In this document: in pieces, positions 1 through 5,261 of the stretch | Layout: each line of letters begins with the position of its first letter | Position numbering within the stretch: the first letter of the stretch is position 1 | Assembly: GCA_945903675.1 (NCBI GenBank) | Contig: CAMDOP010000094.1 | Coordinates: 1 to 10,640 of the forward strand | DNA length: 10,640 nucleotides | Source: Crenothrix polyspora | Lineage (GTDB): Bacteria; Pseudomonadota; Gammaproteobacteria; Methylococcales; Methylomonadaceae | Direction of reading: 5' to 3' | The notes under the pieces: model-generated | What the model was told of the DNA's origin: nothing | What the model saw: only the letters and a program-made list of their open reading frames with translations | Databases searched by the model: none | Translations under genes and position numbers: made by a program

Positions 1-275
1 ACCAAACCGCCGTCCCAGTATAAAAAGCCAAATTTTGTCTCTCCAACTCCAATCAAGCCTTTAAGTAATATAATTCAATTACTTGAGGGTTGGGGTCTAA
101 ATAAATCGGTCTGTCGGTTGGGGGGTTAAGTATTTCAAGTACCTGTCACGCATTGATTAGCTCGCTCACCCTGTGTTTGGTAGGGGGGCATCAAAAATAA
201 TCGATACCCCATTTTGAATTTCTAGCTGAAAAGCATTTTCTGATTTTTATTTTTGAAAAAATTTAGGATTGGTTA
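1..275. other. Left-edge region with no supported gene
   Basis: No convincing gene is visible. Plus-strand frame 1 is open from the left edge to a TAA at 127-129 and could be the tail of a gene entering from outside, but 42 open codons are unremarkable and the translation is not one I recognise. The block holds G-runs (88-95 and 116-123 share GGTTGGGG) and an A+T-rich stretch at 205-275. No RNA gene or terminator stands out. Confidence 0.4.
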
Positions 276-341
276 TTAATTCTCATCTAGTAACTGACTT
301 ATAATTTTATCTATTGCTTCACGACTTGTTTTATTAGCAAA

Positions 342-387
342 AAAAGCTGCGCGCTTTTGGCAGTCCCGCTTAACTGACGGATTAGGC
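342..387 (-). other. attC-like half site (integron recombination site remnant)
   Basis: Read on the minus strand, this begins GCCTAATCCGTCAGTTAAGC and continues GGGACTGCC, directly after the stop of the 395-970 gene. This resembles the 5' half of integron attC sites, whose chance translation PNPSVKR is seen in many genomes. The hairpin tip is present as AAAAGC (342-347) and GCTTTT (353-358) around a five-base loop. The returning arm that should mirror GGGACTGCC is missing, so the site looks truncated or decayed. The attC assignment rests on remembered consensus, not on a search. Confidence 0.5.
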
Positions 388-394
388 ATTTGCT

Positions 395-970
395 TTATGG
401 TAACTGCCCCTCAAGATGTGGAATAACTATCTTTACGAGCAACGCTTGAGCCTGGAGCGTATAGTTTTCAAAGTATAAATCGTCTAAATGGCCGATCTTC
501 TTTTGGACTGCGCCTCGTTCGACAAGCATCTTCACCGCCTGCCAGTACTGATAGTCAATAAACCAAATTGCAGCAGATGACCACAAGGCGATCTCATGGT
601 TCTTGTCTCGTACGTTACCCGTCGCGATGCGAGTGAATGTCTCTATAATTTCTGCATTTCGAGGCTTTACAATAAATATCTGGTACTCAAGTGAGTGCGT
701 AGCTGCGAGCGCGCGATGGGTGTAGCGGTTTCCGGCAGATGCAATTTCACCTTGGTACTCTGTCTTTAGCCAAAGCGCCTGCGATGGCGATAGTGTTGGA
801 ATTTGACGGTCGAGTGCAATGAATTCCGATGCAAACTGCTTGGCGATTGTGCGTCGGACATCCGCGGACGGTGGGGGCGCGTCCAGAGCAAGGCCGTCCT
901 GCGCGAGCGCAGAAAGCGAAGAGAAAAGAAGGGCTAGTGTTACCAGACCTTGCATGAAGAGTTTTTGCAT
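395..970 (-). CDS. Exported hypothetical protein, 191 aa, in a possible gene cassette
   Basis: I do not recognise the family. The protein opens with a clear Sec signal peptide: a lysine at residue 3, a hydrophobic core over about residues 8-20, and a likely cleavage after ALA at 21-23. The mature part of about 168 residues is a mixed, probably helical soluble domain with aromatic-rich segments around residues 130-145 and no visible catalytic motif, so a periplasmic location is inferred. The start is supported by AGGAAA about eight bases before the ATG; a second Met at residue 6 lacks such a site. The gene is visibly richer in G+C than the minus-strand genes at 1444-2007 and 2522-2989. It is bounded on both sides by attC-like sequences, as a cassette would be. 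Function is unknown. Confidence 0.75.
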   Translation of the reverse strand: MQKLFMQGLVTLALLFSSLSALAQDGLALDAPPPSADVRRTIAKQFASEFIALDRQIPTLSPSQALWLKTEYQGEIASAGNRYTHRALAATHSLEYQIFIVKPRNAEIIETFTRIATGNVRDKNHEIALWSSAAIWFIDYQYWQAVKMLVERGAVQKKIGHLDDLYFENYTLQAQALLVKIVIPHLEGQLP

Positions 971-989
971 AGGGTGTATTTCCTATAAT

Positions 990-1016
990 GCTCAACGTTT
1001 GAGCGAAGGGTTAGGC
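990..1016 (-). other. Collapsed attC-like site between two small genes
   Basis: On the minus strand the site starts GCCTAACCCTTCGCTCAA and ends GTTGAGC. The ends fit the attC core consensuses RYYYAAC (1010-1016) and GTTRRRY (990-996). The first 18 bases closely resemble the 5' end of common 59-base elements. Only 27 bp separate the outer ends, so the central stem of a normal attC (57 bp or more) is absent, as if deleted. It lies 20 bp upstream of the 395-970 gene, which is where a cassette junction should be. Confidence 0.5.
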
Positions 1017-1070
1017 GTCATTTGGCCGGCATTACAAGGAAGCACGCTACATGTGCGAAAGTATAAGTTA

Positions 1071-1376
1071 TCATTTTTTAAAACGACCCTTTTCGCACCA
1101 GTGGCGCATTTTTGTAATTGCGCTCCAGCCATTTTCTCTCTTTCGTTTCTCAAAGTCTGCTTGATAAAGATCTGCAGTCTCTTGGCAAATCTCCTGATTC
1201 AATTCTGGAGTACTGGCCAGATCGAATGTCGCCACACCACTTCGCCCAACGTCGGTTGGATAATTTGAAGAATAAAGTGTGTAAATCTCAGATTCCGGAA
1301 AGCTTTTTTCGGAACATGCAGCTAAGCTCAAAGTAACTACCAGCATAACGAGCGAAGTGTGAATCTTTAATTTCAT
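1071..1376 (-). CDS. Small putative lipoprotein, 101 aa
   Basis: This is a short secreted protein with a type II (lipoprotein) signal: residues 1-17 are basic then hydrophobic, and a lipobox LAAC lies at 18-21, so Cys21 should be lipidated. The mature part of about 80 residues contains Cys64 and Cys93, a possible disulfide pair. It ends in the basic stretch WCEKGRFKK, which resembles a small hypothetical family I recall from proteobacterial genomes (a VATFD segment, later an N-x-E-x-C segment, then WCEKGR near the end). No function is known to me. I chose the Met that gives MKLKI: it has GGGA six bases upstream and starts the signal peptide directly. An in-frame ATG four codons upstream (1388) is the alternative. 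The minus-strand neighbour upstream ends 67 bp away. Confidence 0.72.
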   Translation of the reverse strand: MKLKIHTSLVMLVVTLSLAACSEKSFPESEIYTLYSSNYPTDVGRSGVATFDLASTPELNQEICQETADLYQADFEKRKRENGWSAITKMRHWCEKGRFKK

Positions 1377-1443
1377 CTTACATCCCATTTCTTGATTATT
1401 TCGATTCTTTTATTTTCCAAATACTCCGCTCCATACCACGAAT

Positions 1444-2007
1444 TCAAATATCATCAGGCTTTTTATCTTGCCCTGATGGTATGCCTGCAAATCCTCTTAC
1501 AATCCAGCCAATAGACCATGAAAATATAAATAGAAAAGCTAGTCCACCGAATGCCCAAAGTGAATTAAATTTGATTTTTTCCCAGCGTGCAGACCAGTCT
1601 TTAGCTGCAGAATCATTAATATATTCCTTAACTGCAGTTTTCATAACTTCATTTGCTTGATACATGGCAATTAAACCTTCATCAGAAACAGCTGCTAAAC
1701 CGACTTTTTCAAGTGCTAGCAAATCTGCATTAGATAATTTAGTTAAATCGGGTGTTGAGTCCTTTAATCTTTCTTTAGCTATTAATCTTTCTTTAGCTAT
1801 TAATCTTTGCTCAGCTAATAATCCTTCTGGGCTTGGATCTGGATAAAGTAGTTTAGCAGTAGCAATATCAAAGCCTTTGTGGGGTATATGAAAGCCATTG
1901 TGTGGGGATGGACTCCATGTGGCTAAATTATATGCCCACCCGATAACCCACATAACTGCGATTATCTTTGTGATTCTACGAGCACCTTCAAATATATTTA
2001 ATTTCAT
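1444..2007 (-). CDS. Two-helix inner-membrane hypothetical protein with hexapeptide repeats
   Basis: The 187-residue protein has a hydrophobic segment at about residues 14-31 and another at about 149-170. Between them lies a hydrophilic region of about 115 residues, probably on one side of the inner membrane. The second helix is followed by RGFAGIPSGQDKKPDD, a short charged tail. Residues 63-80 are three hexads (LLAEQR, LIAKER, LIAKER), then a helical, charged stretch that could form a coiled coil. The gene is A+T-rich compared with the 395-970 gene. The Shine-Dalgarno signal is weak (GAAAAAT before the ATG). I do not recognise a named family; a membrane-anchored scaffold is only a guess from architecture. 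No attC-like sequence was seen at either side. Confidence 0.7.
   Translation of the reverse strand: MKLNIFEGARRITKIIAVMWVIGWAYNLATWSPSPHNGFHIPHKGFDIATAKLLYPDPSPEGLLAEQRLIAKERLIAKERLKDSTPDLTKLSNADLLALEKVGLAAVSDEGLIAMYQANEVMKTAVKEYINDSAAKDWSARWEKIKFNSLWAFGGLAFLFIFSWSIGWIVRGFAGIPSGQDKKPDDI
1764..1817. repeat. Three 18-bp tandem repeats inside a coding region
   Basis: TTAATCTTTCTTTAGCTA occurs exactly at 1764-1781 and 1782-1799, then with three changes at 1800-1817. The unit is a multiple of three, so copy-number change adds or removes six residues without a frameshift. On the minus strand the copies encode the LIAKER-type hexads of the overlapping membrane protein. Confidence 0.9.
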
Positions 2008-2130
2008 TTATTTTTCGATATTACTTAAGTTTGACGGTTTTTTGTCGCGAAACTAGCCTAGAACTTACGGACTTCAGTATCAAGTGGACCCTCCCATCAA
2101 TTCGCACCTGTGAAGAGGGTGGTATGGTCT

Positions 2131-2511
2131 TCACTGCCGAGTACAATGTCCGTATAACTGGCTGGGTACAAGCGTTTCAAACATGATTCCGTTTCTGCTA
2201 TGAACAGCTTCGCCAGAGTTTGTTATAGCCGTGACCATAATGTTGCCAGAAGCGGTGATTTCTAGAAATGAAACGCCTCCGTCGGTATTTGGAATTTCTT
2301 TGACCTCGGAGGCTCCTAAGTTCCCGATCAAGTAGGATTTTCTCGTACTGGCATCGACAATGAAGCGTAATTCGAAAGGAGAGGCCTGTTTGGAAAGCCC
2401 CTTCGATGTAGCTTCAACCGAGAATTTGCAGGTGTAACTGGTCGTTTCACCATATGCGACAACAGGAAGAAGGGTAGCGACTACTAAACAATGATAGAGA
2501 TTAAAATACAT
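2131..2511 (-). CDS. Exported hypothetical protein, 126 aa
   Basis: The product is a small secreted protein. It has a hydrophobic N-terminus (about residues 7-19) with probable cleavage after Gly21, and a mature domain of about 105 residues rich in beta-type sequence. Cys28 and Cys123 sit near the two ends of the mature part and could form a disulfide. Segments such as YLIGNLGASEV, FLEITASGN and AVHSRN resemble a small periplasmic family of unknown function that I recall from other gammaproteobacteria. The start lies 10 bp after the stop of the upstream minus-strand gene, so the two are probably co-transcribed. The ribosome binding site is weak (GAG about a dozen bases upstream), consistent with translational coupling. 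Function is unknown. Confidence 0.7.
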   Translation of the reverse strand: MYFNLYHCLVVATLLPVVAYGETTSYTCKFSVEATSKGLSKQASPFELRFIVDASTRKSYLIGNLGASEVKEIPNTDGGVSFLEITASGNIMVTAITNSGEAVHSRNGIMFETLVPSQLYGHCTRQ

Positions 2512-2521
2512 GTAAATTTAC

Positions 2522-2989
2522 TCATAATTTGTTGAACTCTATAAATGCACAGTAACCGCGCATAATTGATGCTTTAGTTATCATTACAGCGTCACCGGCG
2601 CGACTTGTTACATGAATATATTCTAAAACCCCAGAGGTGGTTTTCAAAAACGTATAAATTTCTGCGGATTTTCTAGGGTATATAACTATAAATGACACGA
2701 CATTTTCACCGCGATTTAGCATTAATACGGAGCCGCCGTCTTCAACAGAAGAAGTAATTTGCTTAGTAGCGTCTACAAACAAAATGTCATATTTTCCCTC
2801 TGCTGTTTTTGATAGCTTTACTATTCCGTTTGTAATTTTTTCATCTTGCACCCAGCCTGATTTTTGCTTTGTTACCAAGCCAATTTCAGGAAAGTACGCT
2901 TTCCCAACAGGATTTGAGCATGAGGCAATATCAACGGCAAATGATATGGAACTGAATGTAAGAAGTATTAGAAACAAAAATAATTTCAT
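2522..2989 (-). CDS. Exported hypothetical protein, 155 aa, first gene of the minus-strand block
   Basis: It has a classical Sec signal peptide: MK, a hydrophobic core over residues 3-15, and SFA at 16-18 as the likely cleavage site. The mature domain of about 137 residues carries one early cysteine (24) and one late (147). Alternating hydrophobic segments (YDILFVDA, SFIVIYP, EIYTFL) suggest a beta sandwich or barrel in the periplasm. The start is well supported by AGGAA at 2996-3000, seven bases before the ATG. Its stop is 10 bp from the start of the next minus-strand gene, forming a likely two-gene unit of exported proteins that could interact; that pairing is inference. I recall similar uncharacterised proteins beginning ASCSNP after the signal, but no function. 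Confidence 0.75.
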   Translation of the reverse strand: MKLFLFLILLTFSSISFAVDIASCSNPVGKAYFPEIGLVTKQKSGWVQDEKITNGIVKLSKTAEGKYDILFVDATKQITSSVEDGGSVLMLNRGENVVSFIVIYPRKSAEIYTFLKTTSGVLEYIHVTSRAGDAVMITKASIMRGYCAFIEFNKL

Positions 2990-3007
2990 GGGTTATTCCT
3001 AATGACG

Positions 3008-3024
3008 GCTAACGCTAATTAAGC
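3008..3024 (-). other. Weak attC-like 3' end upstream of the minus-strand block
   Basis: On the minus strand this reads GCTTAATTAGCGTTAGCC, similar to the 3' ends of many attC sites (GCTTAA, a few bases, then GCGTTAGGC). The core GTTAGCC misses the GTTRRRY consensus at one base, and the upstream half that should pair with it is not visible in the A+T-rich sequence beyond. Its place, 19 bp before the first gene of the block, is what draws attention. Confidence 0.25.
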
Positions 3025-3094
3025 ATTGTGTGATAAAAAACATTACATCATTCTTTTGACTAATCATAAGAAATGTAAAATGATTTAAAATTCA

Positions 3095-3108
3095 TTGATT
3101 TAGGTCAA
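3095..3108. promoter_or_regulatory. Candidate FNR/CRP-family binding site
   Basis: TTGATTTAGGTCAA matches the FNR/Anr consensus TTGAT-N4-ATCAA in nine of ten defined positions; half sites of GTCAA type are common in this family. A minus-strand -10 candidate, TATGAT at 3063-3068, would place the box about 45 bases upstream of transcription. That is near but not exactly the usual activating position of -41.5. The plus-strand gene starts about 220 bases away. Target gene and regulator are inferred. Confidence 0.45.
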
Positions 3109-3262
3109 TCTATCACGACCTAACAAAAATGCAATACCCTCCAGGAAATAAGGCCATATGATCGATCAGGTTTTATGGTTTGAATGAAGTCGCTATTATG
3201 CCTTTGGTGTAACGAAGTGGGGATAGTTAACCTAAGTGCCAGAACTAAATAAGTGGGTAAGC

Positions 3263-3292
3263 TTGCGCTTATAGTCTTTGTAAGTCCATAAT
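3263..3292 (+). promoter_or_regulatory. Sigma-70-like promoter candidate for the tandem TonB-domain gene
   Basis: A -35-like TTGCGC (3263-3268) and a -10 CATAAT (3287-3292) are 18 bases apart, upstream of the ATG at 3325. A ribosome binding site TAAGG (3314-3318) follows, six bases from the start codon. Confidence 0.45.
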
Positions 3293-3324
3293 CAAATAAA
3301 CAACCATTTAAAGTAAGGTTAATC

Positions 3325-4170
3325 ATGGATATTTTGAAAGCATTGGTTTTAATAATATTTCTTTTTTCCAATACTGTATTCGCCGATTTACAGTCTACAG
3401 TGACACAAGAGAGTTTCACTGTAGCTAACTTTAAAGCTAATTATGGCATTAATCCTAAACCGGTTTATCCACCTCTTGCCATCAAACGTGGCTGGGAAGG
3501 TGTGGTGTATTTACGGGTGAGTGTTTCTGAAAAAGGTATGCCGTTTTCTGTTGTTGTTCACAAAAGCACGGGCCATGATTTACTAGATGACTCTGCTGTA
3601 GAAGCCGTGGAAAAATGGCAATTTATTCCCGCTAAAAAAGGTGATAAGCCGATACCTAGTAATGTTATCGTGCCAATTACTTTTTCATTAGGTCAAGGCC
3701 CGTCTGCAAACAATGCTCTTGAGTATCAAGTTCCAAATACAAACTTACAACCCACTAAATCAGAGGCTTACACTGAACCTAACTTTAATGCTAGTTATGG
3801 CAATAATCCTAAACCGGTTTATCCAAAACTTGCAGTGGATAATGAATGGGTAGGTAAAGTAGCGTTGCGAGTGAATGTTTCTGAAGAAGGCACGCCTATT
3901 TCGGTTTCTATTCATCAAAGTAGTGGTCATGAAGCTTTGGATGCATCTGCCGTAGAAGCCGTATGGAAATGGAAATTTATTCCCGCTAAAAATGGCGACA
4001 AGCCGGTACCTTCTAATATTATCGTGCCTATAAATTTTGATTTAAAAATGATTCCTCCTAAACCCAGTGATCATGGGCCTATAAAGCTGCCAGAGATTCC
4101 GGTTAGTGTGGTTTTTTTAATCGAAATAACTAGGGTTGTAGGTTGGATATTAAACATAAAGTTTTGGTAA
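3325..4170 (+). CDS. Exported protein with two tandem TonB C-terminal domains
   Basis: The 281-residue product carries an N-terminal signal (hydrophobic 5-19, likely cleavage after VFA at 18-20). Two copies of a TonB C-terminal-type domain follow, at about 34-120 and 152-238. Each has NPKPVYP (43-49 and 161-167), then VSxxGxPxSV, then SAVEAV-x-KW-x-FIPAK (90-104 and 208-222), the typical signature of energy-transducer TonB C-termini. It lacks the uncleaved anchor and long Pro/Lys-rich linker of true TonB, and no exbB/exbD is nearby, so energy transduction to an outer-membrane receptor is doubtful; a periplasmic partner-binding or peptidoglycan-binding role is possible. The last 22 residues are hydrophobic but contain Glu and Arg. 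The start is well supported by TAAGG six bases upstream. The next plus-strand gene begins 145 bp on. Confidence 0.85.
   Translation: MDILKALVLIIFLFSNTVFADLQSTVTQESFTVANFKANYGINPKPVYPPLAIKRGWEGVVYLRVSVSEKGMPFSVVVHKSTGHDLLDDSAVEAVEKWQFIPAKKGDKPIPSNVIVPITFSLGQGPSANNALEYQVPNTNLQPTKSEAYTEPNFNASYGNNPKPVYPKLAVDNEWVGKVALRVNVSEEGTPISVSIHQSSGHEALDASAVEAVWKWKFIPAKNGDKPVPSNIIVPINFDLKMIPPKPSDHGPIKLPEIPVSVVFLIEITRVVGWILNIKFW
3427..4038 (+). repeat. Internal duplication of the TonB_C-encoding segment
   Basis: The segment from about 3427 to 3684 is repeated from about 3781 to 4038, offset by 354 bp. Identity is high at the DNA level in places: CCTAAACCGGTTTATCCA occurs at both positions, and the GTAGAAGCCGT and ATTCCCGCTAAAAA blocks recur. 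It therefore arose by tandem duplication of one domain with its linker, and the copies are not yet strongly diverged. Confidence 0.85.
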
Positions 4171-4315
4171 AAAAGATCTTTGTTATACAAATAAGAAAAT
4201 AGCGTAAATTTAACCGTTGAGACAACTGCACTGACAATTTTCCGTATTAAGTGCTTAATTATTGCCCCAATATTTTCAGTTACAAAAATAGATTATTTCT
4301 AACTTAAAAACAGAT

Positions 4316-4837
4316 ATGAAAACATTAGAATTTAAATGCCTGCTTGGTGATGAATATCGAAGTCCGTATGAATTAAGTGTTGTTGAATTTATAGTGAAAG
4401 ATTCTGAAGGTAGCTTATTGTTGGATGAGTTTTTAGACTTGTATGAAGCAATAAAATATGAGTTTTCGTCACCTGGTAACTCAGATACGAGACGATTAAT
4501 AAACGATTTAAATTGGTATTATTTAGATAATCCCGCAGGTAGTTGGACTTATTTAAATAATACCGAAGCTAGAACGCCAGATTTTCATATTATATCTAAG
4601 GGAAATGACTTGCTAAACAATGATTATGATAGGCTGATGATTAAGCTTTTAGCTAAAGCAGCGACTTATAAGTTTAGGGAGCTAAATGATGAGCAACTTC
4701 AATTGCTCAGTACTATCGATATCAATAAAGGTTGCCTCTTGACATCATCTAAGCTTAATAAGGATGGTATGAAGGTTGTGCTGAATAGTTTTACTAACAT
4801 GCCATTGGGGTTAATGGATATTCTTTATGTTGAATAA
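4316..4837 (+). CDS. Hypothetical cytosolic protein, 173 aa
   Basis: I do not recognise this protein. It has no signal peptide or membrane helix and is acidic. An N-terminal half (about 1-60) looks alpha/beta and contains the acidic stretch LLLDEFLDLYEAIKYEF. A middle segment is rich in Asn, Tyr and Trp (LNWYYLDNPAGSWTYLNN), and the C-terminal part around 105-150 is helical and Lys/Leu-rich. The gene is strongly A+T-rich with many TTA, AAT and GAT codons, unlike mfd and mutM at the other end of the window, which hints at transfer. The upstream ribosome binding site is poor (ACAGAT). The region before it holds a 14-bp palindrome (4246-4259, ATTAAG-TG-CTTAAT) that could be an operator. The REP-like pair follows 24 bp after the stop. 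Confidence 0.65.
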   Translation: MKTLEFKCLLGDEYRSPYELSVVEFIVKDSEGSLLLDEFLDLYEAIKYEFSSPGNSDTRRLINDLNWYYLDNPAGSWTYLNNTEARTPDFHIISKGNDLLNNDYDRLMIKLLAKAATYKFRELNDEQLQLLSTIDINKGCLLTSSKLNKDGMKVVLNSFTNMPLGLMDILYVE

Positions 4838-4861
4838 GAAAAATAATAGGGGGCGTACTGA

Positions 4862-4955
4862 GCTGGTCGGGGTTTACAACCCCGACCGAAACGTTTAGAT
4901 GCCTCAATAACTTTCGAAACCTTAAGCGTTAAGAACGGGGTTGCAAACCCCGTCC
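4862..4955. repeat. Inverted pair of REP-like palindromes (REPIN-like element)
   Basis: Two hairpins lie about 45 bp apart. The first has arms GGTCGGGGTT (4865-4874) and AACCCCGACC (4878-4887) around loop TAC. The second has ACGGGGTT (4935-4942) and AACCCCGT (4946-4953) around loop GCA. The second, reverse-complemented, aligns with the first beyond the palindrome itself: AGC before the hairpin, and AACGTTTAG versus AACGCTTAAG after it. They are therefore one family in inverted orientation, the layout of REPINs mobilised by RAYT transposases. The pair could also act as a terminator for the upstream gene, although no U-tract follows. Confidence 0.7.
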
Positions 4956-4979
4956 CGCTCTATCTCTGCTTATTCCAAT

Positions 4980-5132
4980 TCTTATATGTTAATCGACAGT
5001 ACAATCAGACGCTGTCTAATTAAACGTTTTCCTTGTAGCATTCTGTATGCGATAAATGTTGATTTGATTGTAATTATTGCTATTGCTCATCTACATCGAA
5101 AACCTAATTATTGGCAAGGGCGATTAAGTTAA
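4980..5132 (+). pseudogene. C-terminal remnant of a RelE/ParE-family toxin
   Basis: The plus-strand frame ending at the TAA 5130-5132 encodes a stretch with the hallmark C-terminus of type II RelE/ParE toxins: STIRRCLIKRFPCSILY, then a hydrophobic strand (LIVIIAIAHL), then HLHRKPNYW followed by QGR. Known relatives have the same order (RR-x-LLKRFP, ILAVMHLHRKP-x-YW) at the end of a protein of about 90-100 residues. Only about the last 48 residues survive. Upstream, in the same frame, the sequence runs into the REP-like palindromes at 4933-4955 and has no toxin similarity or antitoxin gene. An ATG in frame (4986) might make a peptide, but without the N-terminal helices it should be inactive. 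I infer a toxin truncated by insertion or deletion at the REPIN boundary. Confidence 0.7.
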
Positions 5133-5156
5133 GCGCAATCAAAAAATTAGAGTCGA

Positions 5157-5255
5157 TTACATTTGATTCCACACCGTTGCATCCACCTCAAGTGGGACGT
5201 AACTGTAAGCCGCATCCTGCAAGGGTGAGGATTTAAGTTTAGATTTTACTGATTG
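5157..5255 (-). other. Short open stretch, possible gene remnant
   Basis: On the minus strand a frame of 32 codons without a start codon, lying between two stops, encodes a protein-like segment (SSPLQDAAYSYVPLE, then VDATVWNQM and TAA). It lies immediately downstream of the DUF3368 toxin gene. I do not recognise it. Base composition is higher in G+C than the surrounding intergenic DNA. It may be the tail of a lost gene or simply chance. Confidence 0.2.
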
Positions 5256-5261
5256 AAACTA

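Larger units (their letters stand above)
3025..3324. other. A+T-rich divergent intergenic region
   Basis: This 300-bp stretch separates the minus-strand block from the plus-strand TonB-domain gene and should hold promoters for both. It contains an FNR/CRP-type box, a possible minus-strand -10 (TATGAT, 3063-3068) and a plus-strand promoter candidate at 3263-3292. No further gene is convincing in it. Confidence 0.5.

Noticed and set aside
1..129. Plus-strand frame open from the left edge to TAA at 127-129, possibly a gene tail
   Set aside because: Forty-two open codons are expected by chance often enough, the translation is not recognisable, and a minus-strand frame over the first 60 bases reads equally well.
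276..389. Minus-strand 37-codon ORF beginning MPNPSVKRDC
   Set aside because: Its first third is the chance translation of an attC-like repeat and it has no clear ribosome binding site; I treat it as part of the site, not a gene.
819..1268. Plus-strand ORF of 149 codons
   Set aside because: It overlaps the signal-peptide end of one minus-strand gene, an attC-like site and the lipoprotein gene; the opposite strand has signals and start sites, this one reads as noise.
2083..2117. GGACCCTCCC and GAGGGTGG facing each other across about 20 bases
   Set aside because: Only about six pairs with a loop near 20 bases and no U-tract; not a credible terminator, and I could not match it to an insertion-sequence end.
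4941..5132. A complete 63-residue protein starting at the ATG 4941
   Set aside because: The proposed start lies inside a REP palindrome and the N-terminal third has no toxin similarity; the C-terminal part is better explained as a gene remnant.
5252..5259. ATTGAAAC, the typical 3' end of some CRISPR repeats
   Set aside because: A single eight-base match with no second repeat at spacer distance.
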